A DNA stretch of 5,813 nt, from the NCBI GenBank assembly GCA_009784765.1, contig WQXP01000085.1:1-5813 (forward strand). Reading direction: 5' to 3'. Shown here piece by piece: positions 1 through 5,507 of the stretch (position 1 is its first letter; each line of letters begins with the position of its first letter). The translations under genes and the position numbers were made by a program. The stretch is from Oscillospiraceae bacterium (GTDB lineage Bacteria > Bacillota > Clostridia > Oscillospirales > Ruminococcaceae). The notes below the pieces were generated by a model. The model made no database searches and was not told the DNA's origin. It saw nothing but the letters and a program-made list of their open reading frames with translations.

Positions 1-488
1 GTGCTTGCAAGACGCACAGTTCGCTCGCAAATAATGCGCATAGCAGTAACATCGAAATGCAAATCACAGGCGTCGCAATACTCGATTTCAAACGCGGCGT
101 ATGAGTTTGGTCTTACAATCCAAGTATAGTTCGCTTCGACTGACGGTTCAGTCGCGGAAATGCTCGGTTCTGTTGTTCCCTCCCCTCCGAGAGGGTCTTG
201 CCGTGCGAATACGTGCAGGAGCAGGGCGGCTAATCCTATGCACAGGACTAAACCTGCCGCCATAGGCACAGCGAGCCAAATCGGCGAGCGGCGACGGACG
301 TTCATAGAGGGCGATTCGGGCGAAGTCGCGACAATTGTGATTTCCGCACTGCTTTCGCTGTTATTGAGAGGCGCATCGTCGCCTCTGTCTTCGTTAGCAG
401 TCTCGATGAGTTTGTCTTCAATATCGCCGATTGCCGTTTCGATTACTTCGGCTTGTTGTAATAACTTGTTGTTGTCTTGATTAGTCAT
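1..488 (-). CDS. Single-pass membrane protein, candidate anti-sigma factor (partial, runs off the left edge)
   Basis: The frame is open from ATG at 488-486 to the window edge, giving 162 complete codons; the C-terminus is missing. A good ribosome binding site (AGGAAGG, 504-498) lies 9 bases upstream, and the ATGA overlap with the sigma-factor stop implies translational coupling. Residues 1-64 are acidic, polar and probably disordered (MTNQDNNKLLQQAEVIE, then Glu/Asp/Ser-rich). An RRR at 65-67 precedes one hydrophobic helix at about 69-94 (IWLAVPMAAGLVLCIGLAALLLHVF), so the N-terminus should be cytoplasmic by the positive-inside rule. Outside the membrane come a Gly/Thr/Pro/Ser linker and the start of a domain with WIVRPNSY and a CDAC motif (Cys138, Cys141). 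I do not recognise the family. No zinc-binding HxxxCxxC anti-sigma motif is seen in the cytoplasmic part. Being encoded directly behind an ECF-like sigma gene and having this topology suggests a membrane anti-sigma factor or sensor; this is inference. Confidence 0.75.
   Translation of the reverse strand, partial: MTNQDNNKLLQQAEVIETAIGDIEDKLIETANEDRGDDAPLNNSESSAEITIVATSPESPSMNVRRRSPIWLAVPMAAGLVLCIGLAALLLHVFARQDPLGGEGTTEPSISATEPSVEANYTWIVRPNSYAAFEIEYCDACDLHFDVTAMRIICERTVRLAS
183..195. repeat. Short palindrome with three-base loop inside the membrane-protein gene
   Basis: CCCTC-CGA-GAGGG is a perfect 5-bp inverted repeat with a three-base loop. It falls in the linker just after the membrane helix, where it encodes part of DPLGGEG. 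Its CTCCGAG core is shared with the palindrome inside cysS (5054-5066). Confidence 0.45.
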
Positions 489-1048
489 ATCATAAAACCT
501 TCCTTTTCTAAATAGCTTTTAAGTGCAATCCGCAAGCGGTGCAATGTAACTTTGGCGTTAGACTCGCTCAAATCATAACGCGCCGCGAGAACCTTGACAG
601 AGTCCATAAAGAAATACCGTGCAACAAAAAGCTTAGCGTTTTGTTCGGGGAGCGTTTTGAGCCACTCATTGATTTTGCTTGTGAGCAAATTCGCCTCTGC
701 GGCTTGCTCCGGGTTGCCCATGCCGCTCGGAATACAGTCTTGCAACTCGGACAGGGACAAAGCACGTTGATTGCTCTGTCGCTTCAGGCGTGAGCTGTTG
801 CGAACTGCGTTCAGCGATAAGTTCCGTGCAATCTTGCCTAAGTACGCCGCCAAGTTTTCGGGGCGGTGGGGCGGGATTGAGTTCCACGCCTGCAAGTAGG
901 TATCGTTGACACATTCCTCACTGTCGCGGGAGTCCGCGAGTATATTCCCCGCGATTTTAGTTAAATAGGCATTGTACTTCGCTTGAGTTTCGTTGATTGC
1001 GTTCTCCGAGCGCGCTTCGTATAACGCAATAATGTTGCTGTCCGACAA
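485..1048 (-). CDS. RNA polymerase sigma factor, sigma-70 family, ECF type
   Basis: This is a 187-residue alternative sigma factor that would direct RNA polymerase to a small promoter set, probably including its own. Region 2 spans about residues 20-88 and contains SEECVNDTYLQAWNSIPP (43-60), the conserved core-binding and -10 recognition block. Region 4 spans about 127-182, with a helix-turn-helix around DSVKVLAARYDLSESNAKVTLHRL (149-172). The two-domain build and length fit ECF-like factors. The start is TTG at 1048-1046: an in-frame TAA lies six codons upstream of it, no ATG or GTG lies between, and the opening SDSNIIALYEARSENAI matches the usual N-terminus of this clostridial group. A purine-rich GGGGAGTGA (about 1065-1057) precedes it with slightly long spacing. 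The stop overlaps the start of the membrane protein behind it (ATGA), forming a sigma/regulator pair. The signal and regulon cannot be read from the sequence. Confidence 0.93.
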   Translation of the reverse strand: MSDSNIIALYEARSENAINETQAKYNAYLTKIAGNILADSRDSEECVNDTYLQAWNSIPPHRPENLAAYLGKIARNLSLNAVRNSSRLKRQSNQRALSLSELQDCIPSGMGNPEQAAEANLLTSKINEWLKTLPEQNAKLFVARYFFMDSVKVLAARYDLSESNAKVTLHRLRIALKSYLEKEGFMI

Positions 1049-1090
1049 GATTAGCTCACTCCCCTTTTATTTATTTATGCCCTCTCTGCT

Positions 1091-1124
1091 ATATATACAC
1101 ACCGAAAAAGTGCGTCGGTTACAA
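1091..1124 (-). promoter_or_regulatory. Candidate ECF-type autoregulatory promoter of the sigma operon
   Basis: Reading the minus strand, TTGTAACC (1124-1117) is followed after 16 bases by GTGTATATAT (1100-1091), about 45 bases before the TTG start. An AAC-containing -35 element is typical of ECF sigma promoters, which are often autoregulated. The assignment rests on one site and on resemblance to upstream regions of related sigma genes as I remember them, so it is tentative. Confidence 0.45.
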
Positions 1125-1151
1125 GTTCTTAAAAATTTCGTGAAAAAGTTA

Positions 1152-1180
1152 TTGACAATTCCGTAGAAGTGTGGTACAAT
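1152..1180 (+). promoter_or_regulatory. Sigma-A promoter for the FliM-like peptide gene and probably tatD onward
   Basis: TTGACA at 1152-1157 is a perfect -35 box. TACAAT at 1175-1180 is one mismatch from the -10 consensus, and the spacer is exactly 17 bases. Transcription would start around 1187, leaving a leader of about 45 bases before the ATG at 1232. An A/T-rich stretch lies just upstream (1128-1151). Its -35 box is 27 bases from the candidate sigma-operon promoter that points the other way, so the two are divergent and back to back. Confidence 0.85.
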
Positions 1181-1231
1181 TAGGAATAAGTGTATTTTAC
1201 CCTACTTAAACAAAGAAAGGGATATAAAAAA

Positions 1232-1510
1232 ATGATTAGATTAGGCAAAGTGTTATCGCAAGGCGAAATCGACGGGCTTTTACAAGAAATGCTTGAAGAT
1301 AAATCGGTGCTTCCTCTTGATTCAGACGAGGGCGGGGAAACTGCCGCTCCGCGAACCTTCGGCGACCTCGCAGGGTCTGCTGCTGTTGCTGCTACCCCGA
1401 GCGTCGGCGTTTCTCACGCCGCGAACAACACGGGGGCGACGGGGCTTGCCGCGTTCAAGGCGAAAATCGCGGCGGCGAAAGCTGCTCAAGCGGGGGAGTC
1501 AGGCGAATAA
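1232..1510 (+). CDS. Small protein with FliM/FliY-like N-terminal CheY-binding motif and Ala-rich tail
   Basis: This is a 92-residue protein starting at ATG 1232, preceded by AGAAAGG (1214-1220) about 11 bases upstream. A GTG at 1190 would extend the frame but lies at the expected transcription start, has no ribosome binding site, and is rejected. Residues 8-19 (LSQGEIDGLLQE) closely resemble the LSQxEIDxLL peptide with which FliM, and FliY in Bacillus, bind phosphorylated CheY. Unlike those proteins, no switch (SpoA) domain or CheC-like domain follows. The rest is an acidic stretch (EDKSVLPLDSDEGGE) and a low-complexity Ala/Gly/Thr region ending in a possible amphipathic helix (LAAFKAKIAAAKAAQAGE, about 71-88). 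There is no signal peptide or membrane segment. No flagellar or chemotaxis gene is seen nearby. It may be a response-regulator-binding peptide, a remnant, or an unrelated protein that shares the motif. That the gene is expressed is likely; its function is unknown. Confidence 0.72.
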   Translation: MIRLGKVLSQGEIDGLLQEMLEDKSVLPLDSDEGGETAAPRTFGDLAGSAAVAATPSVGVSHAANNTGATGLAAFKAKIAAAKAAQAGESGE

Positions 1511-1537
1511 CATGGGTATAATGTTTAACAAGGAAGT

Positions 1538-1583
1538 ATAACATAAGTCGTTGATGTAAGGAAACATCAGCGATTTATGTTAT
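1538..1583 (+). terminator. Long stem-loop between the FliM-like peptide gene and tatD; possible partial terminator or attenuator
   Basis: The arms at 1538-1557 and 1564-1583 pair over 20 bp with only two G-U wobbles and no bulge, closing a six-base loop AAGGAA. The following bases (TGTGTTTT, 1584-1591) are moderately U-rich, so partial termination after the upstream gene is plausible. The stem is A+U-rich, unlike a classical terminator, and no clear new promoter lies between it and tatD, so some read-through is expected. The loop carries a Shine-Dalgarno-like sequence, and an alternative ATG (1577) lies in the 3' arm. Confidence 0.55.
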
Positions 1584-1600
1584 TGTGTTTTAAGAACAAT

Positions 1601-2368
1601 ATGAAAATATTTGACACACACACGCATTATGACGAACGCAAGTACGGAAAGTCTGCCGATGTGCTTATACAGCGCATTCTTGCGGACAATGTCGCGGGGT
1701 TCATGGCAGTCGGGCACAGCGTTTCAGCGAATTTTCGCGCTGTTGAACTTGCGGAGGCTTTTGCGCCTGTATTCGCGAGCGTCGGGATTCACCCGCATTA
1801 TGCCAAGGAGGGTTTGCCTGCAGATTACCTCACAACACTCGAGGGCTTAGCCGCACATACCAAAGTTGTCGCAATCGGTGAATGCGGGCTTGACTATCAC
1901 TATGACGGGTATGAGAGGGACACGCAAATCGCGGTTTTTCGCGAGCAATCAGAGCTTGCCGCAAAGCTCAACCTGCCTGTGATTGTGCATTCTCGGGACG
2001 CCACTGAAGATACCATGGCGATTTTGAAAGAGTTCAAGCCCCGGGCAGTCATGCACTGCTTTTCCGGGAGCGTTGAAACAATGCGGGAGTTAGTCAAGCT
2101 TGGTATTCTCGTGAGTTTCACCGGGGTGTTGACTTTTCCGAATGCGCGGCGTGCAGCCGAAGTCGTGAAAGAAATCCCCCTTGAGTATCTCATGCTCGAG
2201 ACAGACTGTCCTTATATGGCACCGCAGAAGTTTCGCGGGAAGACCTGCGACAGTTCGATGCTTGGCGAAGTTGCCGAAAAAGTCGCGCAAATCCGCGGAA
2301 TGGGCGTCGAAGAGGTTGTAACAATTTGTAATAATAACGCGAAAAGATTTTTTGGCATAACATTTTAA
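1601..2368 (+). CDS. tatD: TatD family metal-dependent hydrolase (DNase)
   Basis: This is a cytoplasmic TIM-barrel metallohydrolase of the TatD/YcfH family, whose members act as 3'-5' exonucleases on DNA or RNA and are linked to DNA repair and quality control. The full metal-ligand set is visible: His7 and His9 in FDTHTHYD, Glu94 in IGECGLDYH, His130 in VIVHSRDA, His152 in MHCFSGS and Asp202 in LETDCPY. The RGK motif near 212-214 is also typical. The 255-residue length from ATG 1601 matches the family. An ATG at 1577 would add eight residues (MLLCFKNN) that do not fit the usual start and falls inside a hairpin arm, so 1601 is preferred although its ribosome binding site (AAGAA) is weak. The TAA stop overlaps the AGGAGG site that serves the next gene. 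In many Bacillota tatD follows metG; here it follows an unusual small gene. Confidence 0.93.
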   Translation: MKIFDTHTHYDERKYGKSADVLIQRILADNVAGFMAVGHSVSANFRAVELAEAFAPVFASVGIHPHYAKEGLPADYLTTLEGLAAHTKVVAIGECGLDYHYDGYERDTQIAVFREQSELAAKLNLPVIVHSRDATEDTMAILKEFKPRAVMHCFSGSVETMRELVKLGILVSFTGVLTFPNARRAAEVVKEIPLEYLMLETDCPYMAPQKFRGKTCDSSMLGEVAEKVAQIRGMGVEEVVTICNNNAKRFFGITF

Positions 2369-2373
2369 GGAGG
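2368..2373 (+). promoter_or_regulatory. Strong Shine-Dalgarno with unusually long spacing before the CorC-like gene
   Basis: AGGAGG starts inside the tatD stop codon and lies 15 bases before ATG 2389, longer than the usual 5-10. An in-frame TAA at 2380-2382 excludes any earlier start that would shorten the gap. Confidence 0.6.
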
Positions 2374-2388
2374 AAATTCTAACCTACT

Positions 2389-3309
2389 ATGGACATACCT
2401 GAACGAAAGCCGTTTCAACGGCTTGTAAACAAAATCACGGGGCGAAAAAAGCAATCTGCCGAGGCGGCGATTTTATCAATGGTTGACGCGGCAGAGGAAA
2501 GCGGCGTTCTTGAGGAAACAGGGGCAGAAATCATTTCGAAGGTGTTCGAATGGAGCGAACTCACTGCCTCAGACATTATGACGCACCGCGTCAACGTCGT
2601 GGGAATCAAGGAAGGGACTCCTCTTGACAAAATCGTCTACACGGCATTGGAAGAGGGTTTTTCGCGAATGCCCGTCTACCGCGAGAACCTTGACGACATT
2701 ATCGGCATAATAATAGTAAAAGACCTGTTGAGTTGGGTGGGCAAGTCCGACTTGTCGGAGTTCAAGCTCGAGGGGATTTTGCGCAAGGTTGTGATGATAC
2801 CCGAGTCTGCTTCTTGTGTGGGGCTTTTTAAGCTGCTCAAGGAGAAGAAAGCGGGAATGGCAGTCGTAGTTGATGAATACGGCGGAACAGCGGGAATCGC
2901 CACTATGGAAGACTTGGTGGAAGAAATTATGGGCAGTATTCAAGATGAATATGACGGAGATGAGGACGATTCCGAACTGCAAATCAAGAAAATCACCGAT
3001 AAAAAAGACGGCGACAAAGCGGGTGATGTAGTCAAGTATCAAATCGACGGCGAAGCGGACCCCGAGGAAGTCCTTGAGCTTTTCGGGTATGAGCTTCCTG
3101 ACTCTCACGAGTATGAAACAATCGCGGGATTAGTAACCGACTTGCTCGGATATATTCCCGAAGAGGTGGTGGAAGGGCAAGCACCGCCCTACGCCGATTA
3201 TAAAGACGTGCGGTTCATTGCCGCGCAAGTTGAAGATAACTGTATCAGCAAAGTTATAGCGTTTCGGCGCGAAAAGGAGTGTGTAACGAGTGAAAAAGCT
3301 GCCAAATAA
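2389..3309 (+). CDS. CorC/HlyC-like protein with CBS-domain pair, no DUF21
   Basis: This is a 306-residue soluble protein of the CorC/hemolysin-C-related family, linked to magnesium/cobalt efflux and metal homeostasis in other bacteria. The first CBS domain covers about 62-120 (DIMTHRVNVVGI, SRMPVYRENLDDIIGIIIVKDLL). The second covers about 126-183 and has the hallmark VVVDEYGGTAGIATMEDLVEE. An acidic linker (DEYDGDEDDSE) leads to a transporter-associated CorC/HlyC domain at about 213-295 (YQIDGEADPEEVLELFGYELP, HEYETIAGLVTDLLGYIP). There is no N-terminal DUF21 membrane region; the protein opens with a charged stretch (MDIPERKPFQRLVNKITGRKKQ), as in Gram-negative CorC. CBS pairs bind adenine nucleotides, so a nucleotide-sensing role is likely. 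It is followed by, and overlaps, a tiny membrane-protein gene that might supply a membrane partner, though that is speculation. The exact substrate is unknown; calling it a hemolysin would be misleading. Confidence 0.88.
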   Translation: MDIPERKPFQRLVNKITGRKKQSAEAAILSMVDAAEESGVLEETGAEIISKVFEWSELTASDIMTHRVNVVGIKEGTPLDKIVYTALEEGFSRMPVYRENLDDIIGIIIVKDLLSWVGKSDLSEFKLEGILRKVVMIPESASCVGLFKLLKEKKAGMAVVVDEYGGTAGIATMEDLVEEIMGSIQDEYDGDEDDSELQIKKITDKKDGDKAGDVVKYQIDGEADPEEVLELFGYELPDSHEYETIAGLVTDLLGYIPEEVVEGQAPPYADYKDVRFIAAQVEDNCISKVIAFRREKECVTSEKAAK

Positions 3310-3427
3310 GAAAGACCCGGACGAGAACTTCAAAAAGCTGCAAAAGCGCAATTTTTTAATAATGATTGTGTCGTTATTACTAATTGTCTTTTTCGTGCTA
3401 ATCTATCCTCTTCTTACAGGAGCGTAA
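3290..3427 (+). CDS. Small single-pass membrane protein (45 residues) between the CorC-like gene and cysE
   Basis: This short gene overlaps the end of the CorC-like gene by 20 bases in another frame. It starts at GTG 3290, with AAGGAG (3274-3279) 10 bases upstream, and ends at TAA 3425-3427. The protein begins with a Lys-rich polar segment (MKKLPNKKDPDENFKKLQKR) and then has one hydrophobic helix at about residues 22-42 (FLIMIVSLLLIVFFVLIYPLL). The basic N-terminus predicts that side in the cytoplasm. Its stop codon lies between the Shine-Dalgarno (3418-3422) and the ATG of cysE, so translation of the two is probably coupled. It fills exactly the gap between corC and cysE, which supports it being real. 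I do not recognise a family; it could be a small partner of the CorC-like protein or an unrelated membrane peptide. Confidence 0.68.
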   Translation: MKKLPNKKDPDENFKKLQKRNFLIMIVSLLLIVFFVLIYPLLTGA

Positions 3428-3431
3428 CATT

Positions 3432-4064
3432 ATGTTCAGACAAATTCGCGAAGATATAGATGCGGTTATGGAGCGGGACGCGGCAGTCAAAAGCCGCTTG
3501 GAGGTTCTTTTGCTCTATCCCGGCTTCAAAGCAGTGAGGGCTTATCGACGGGCCCATAAGTGGCATAAGCGCGGGTGGTTCTTCTTTGCACGCTGGATTT
3601 CCCAGAACTCCGCCCGTAAGACCGGCATTGAAATTCACCCGGGGGCAGTTATAGGGCGCAAGCTTTTCATCGACCACGGAAGCGGTGTAGTCATCGGGGA
3701 AACTGCTGTTATAGGCGATAACTGCACCCTCTACCAAGGCGTTACACTCGGAGGGACAGGCAAGGATTCGGGCAAGCGGCACCCCACACTCGGGAACAAT
3801 GTCATGGTGGGGTCGGGGGCGAAAGTTCTCGGGCCGTTCACGGTAGGTGATAACAGCAAAATCGCCGCGAATGCCGTTGTTCTCAGCGAAGTTCCCCCCA
3901 ATTCCACCGCTGTGGGAATCCCCGCGAGAGTAGTCATGCGCGATGGGGTTCGCTTGGAAGCAGACTTAAATCAAATCGACATTCCCGACCCTGTATTAGC
4001 GCAAATTAACGCATTGCAGGAGGAAGTGGAGAGGTTATCAAAACTAATAGAGGGAAAAACATGA
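3432..4064 (+). CDS. cysE: Serine O-acetyltransferase
   Basis: The enzyme transfers acetyl from acetyl-CoA to L-serine, giving O-acetylserine, the committed step of cysteine synthesis in the cytoplasm. The protein has 210 residues: a helical N-terminal part (1-60, including LLLYPGFKAVRAYRRAHKWH) and a left-handed beta-helix of hexapeptide repeats from about 66 to 165. Key residues are seen: GIEIHPGAVIG (Glu68, His69), IDHGSGVVIGETA with the Asp81-His82 active-site pair, GVTLGGTGKDSGKRHP (His117) and the GIPARVV closing turn. Glu68 where E. coli CysE has Asp is usual in Gram-positive enzymes. The last 25 residues (PVLAQINALQEEVERLSKLIE) form a short helix, possibly coiled coil. AGGAG (3418-3422) is 9 bases before the ATG. 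The TGA stop overlaps the cysS start (ATGA), so the two genes are translationally coupled. It is the short Gram-positive type, lacking the long N-terminal domain of the E. coli enzyme. Confidence 0.96.
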   Translation: MFRQIREDIDAVMERDAAVKSRLEVLLLYPGFKAVRAYRRAHKWHKRGWFFFARWISQNSARKTGIEIHPGAVIGRKLFIDHGSGVVIGETAVIGDNCTLYQGVTLGGTGKDSGKRHPTLGNNVMVGSGAKVLGPFTVGDNSKIAANAVVLSEVPPNSTAVGIPARVVMRDGVRLEADLNQIDIPDPVLAQINALQEEVERLSKLIEGKT

Positions 4065-5407
4065 AAATCTATAACACACTCACACGAGAGAAGCAAGGCT
4101 TCACCCCTGTTCGCGCAGACCGCGTCAGCGTGTATGCTTGCGGCCCGACGGTGTATAACAAAATCCATATAGGGAATGCGCGGGCAATCTGCGTGTTTGA
4201 CACTATGCGGAAATACCTTAAATATCGGGGAAACGAAGTCTTATTCGTGCAGAACTTCACCGACGTTGATGACCGTATAATCCGCCTTGCCAATGAACAC
4301 GGAGTAACAGCGAAGGAGTATTCCGAGGCTATGATTGCCGAATATTTCACCGACGCCCGCGGATTAAACGTGGCAGACGCGGATATTCACCCGAAAGTTA
4401 CCGAAAACATCGGCATAATCGTTGACATAATCCAAACTCTGCTTGACAAAGGCTACGCCTATGAATCGCAGGGGGACGTGTATTTCGCCACCGAAAAGTT
4501 CGCAGATTATGGGAAATTGTCCCGCAATTCACTCGAGGATTTGCGCGAAGGGGCGAGTAATCGGCTTGACGAAGAGTCTGACAAAAAGCGCAGCCCCTTA
4601 GACTTTGCGCTGTGGAAAGCCGCAAAGCCTGAAGAAGGCTGTTGCTGGGAGTCGCCTTTCGGGCAAGGCAGACCCGGCTGGCATATCGAATGTTCGGCAA
4701 TGAGCCGCCATTATATTGGCGACACCATTGACATTCACGGCGGCGGCGCGGATTTGATTTTCCCGCATCACGAGAACGAAATCGCCCAATCTCAGGCGGC
4801 GACGGGAGTTCCGTTAGCGCAGTTCTGGGTGCATAACGGAATGCTCAACATCGACAGCGTTAAAATGAGCAAGTCAAAAGGCAACTTCTTTTTAGTCCGC
4901 GATTTAGCCGAGCAATTCGGGTATGAGCCGTTGCGATTCATGCTTCTTGCGGCGCATTACCGCAGCCAAATGAACTACACGGCAGAGGTAATCGAAAGCG
5001 CGGTTCGCTCTGTACAGCGGTTGCGGGATTGTCGGCGAACCTGCCCGCAGACAGCTCCGAGGGAGCAAGATAAAGCAACCATTGACAAATATCGCGCCGA
5101 TTTTATCGCAGCTATGGACGATGATTTTAATACTGCTAATGGGATAGCGGTATTGTTCGAGCTTGTCCGCGAAATCAACCGCGGGCTTCCCGCCGCAGAG
5201 CTGTTCGACGAAATCAACGGCGTTCTCGGGCTTTTGTATGAGGAGGCAGGGGCAGTTCCGCAAGAGGTTTTAGACTTAGTCGAACAGCGCAAAGCCGCAA
5301 AAGCAGAAAAAGACTACGCCACAGCAGACGCGCTTCGGGCGCAGGTCGCGGAGTTAGGATACGTGATTGAAGAAACTCGGCAAGGGGTTAATATCAAGAA
5401 AGCATAA
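4061..5407 (+). CDS. cysS: Cysteinyl-tRNA synthetase
   Basis: This class I aminoacyl-tRNA synthetase charges tRNA-Cys with cysteine in the cytoplasm. The 448-residue length is normal or slightly short. CGPTVYNKIHIGNAR near the start carries the HIGH-type signature (HIGN, 36-39), and KMSKSKGNF (268-276) is the second ATP-binding motif. The zinc ligands that select cysteine are present: Cys27, Cys211 (WHIECSAM), His236 and Glu240 (FPHHENE). The helical DALR-like domain follows (about 340-400, MDDDFNTANGIAVLFELVREIN), then the C-terminal anticodon-binding segment (KDYATADALRAQVAELGYVIEET). The start ATG overlaps the cysE stop; there is no T-box leader directly in front because the gene is inside an operon. 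The linker at about 325-337 (RRTCPQTAPREQD) is encoded by a small perfect palindrome (5054-5066) and may be a repeat insertion. Several frames over this gene on the other strand are shadows. Confidence 0.97.
   Translation: MKIYNTLTREKQGFTPVRADRVSVYACGPTVYNKIHIGNARAICVFDTMRKYLKYRGNEVLFVQNFTDVDDRIIRLANEHGVTAKEYSEAMIAEYFTDARGLNVADADIHPKVTENIGIIVDIIQTLLDKGYAYESQGDVYFATEKFADYGKLSRNSLEDLREGASNRLDEESDKKRSPLDFALWKAAKPEEGCCWESPFGQGRPGWHIECSAMSRHYIGDTIDIHGGGADLIFPHHENEIAQSQAATGVPLAQFWVHNGMLNIDSVKMSKSKGNFFLVRDLAEQFGYEPLRFMLLAAHYRSQMNYTAEVIESAVRSVQRLRDCRRTCPQTAPREQDKATIDKYRADFIAAMDDDFNTANGIAVLFELVREINRGLPAAELFDEINGVLGLLYEEAGAVPQEVLDLVEQRKAAKAEKDYATADALRAQVAELGYVIEETRQGVNIKKA
5054..5066. repeat. Short palindrome with three-base loop inside cysS
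   Basis: GCTCC-GAG-GGAGC is a perfect 5-bp inverted repeat with a three-base loop. It encodes part of the TAPREQ linker between the catalytic core and the helical domain of CysS and shares the CTCCGAG core with the palindrome at 183-195. Confidence 0.45.
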
Positions 5408-5417
5408 GAAGGGATAA

Positions 5418-5432
5418 GCCCGTCCGACGGGC
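5418..5432. repeat. GC-rich palindrome just after cysS
   Basis: GCCCGT-CCG-ACGGGC is a perfect 6-bp stem with a three-base loop, 10 bases after the cysS stop. No U-run follows (GAATCTTG), so it is not a standard intrinsic terminator, though it could stabilise or cap the cysS transcript end. Its form matches the palindromes at the right edge. Confidence 0.5.
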
Positions 5433-5457
5433 GAATCTTGACAGCCAAAAAAAGCAT

Positions 5458-5490
5458 AAAAATATGCCCCCTGCTGTAGTAAGGGGGCAT
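5458..5490 (-). terminator. Rho-independent terminator of the TM2-domain gene
   Basis: ATGCCCCCT (5464-5472) pairs with AGGGGGCAT (5482-5490) in a 9-bp stem with a nine-base loop. On the minus strand the stem is followed by ATTTTT (to 5458) and a further T7 run (5453-5447), 18 bases after the TM2 gene stop. On the plus strand the hairpin is preceded by A-runs and followed only by AAACTTTG, so it may also slow transcripts leaving cysS, but less well. Confidence 0.85.
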
Positions 5491-5507
5491 AAACTTTGCT
5501 GTTAATG

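Noticed and set aside
160..480. Open frame of 106 codons on the plus strand
   Set aside because: It lies antisense to the membrane-protein gene, which has a ribosome binding site, a membrane helix and the ATGA overlap with the sigma gene; the plus frame has low-complexity Ser/Leu-rich content and no ribosome binding site.
1190..1231. GTG at 1190 as the start of the FliM-like gene
   Set aside because: It coincides with the expected transcription start and has no ribosome binding site; the motif-bearing protein begins naturally at ATG 1232.
1512..1541. Nine-codon frame (MGIMFNKEV) after the FliM-like gene, and the TATAAT at 1517-1522 as a promoter
   Set aside because: The tiny frame has no ribosome binding site. 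The TATAAT has no -35 box at 16-18 bases (sequence there is G-rich), so neither is supported.
1577..1600. ATG 1577 as the tatD start
   Set aside because: It adds eight residues that do not fit the family and is buried in a stable hairpin arm; MKIFDTHTHYD from 1601 is the normal TatD start.
2569..3108. 179-codon minus-strand frame across the CorC-like gene
   Set aside because: Shadow of a gene with clear CBS and CorC/HlyC motifs; the minus-strand product shows no recognisable domain or start signal.
3428..4061. T-box riboswitch in front of cysE or cysS, often seen for cysteine genes
   Set aside because: The genes are packed within 4 bases of their neighbours or overlap, leaving no room for a T-box leader.
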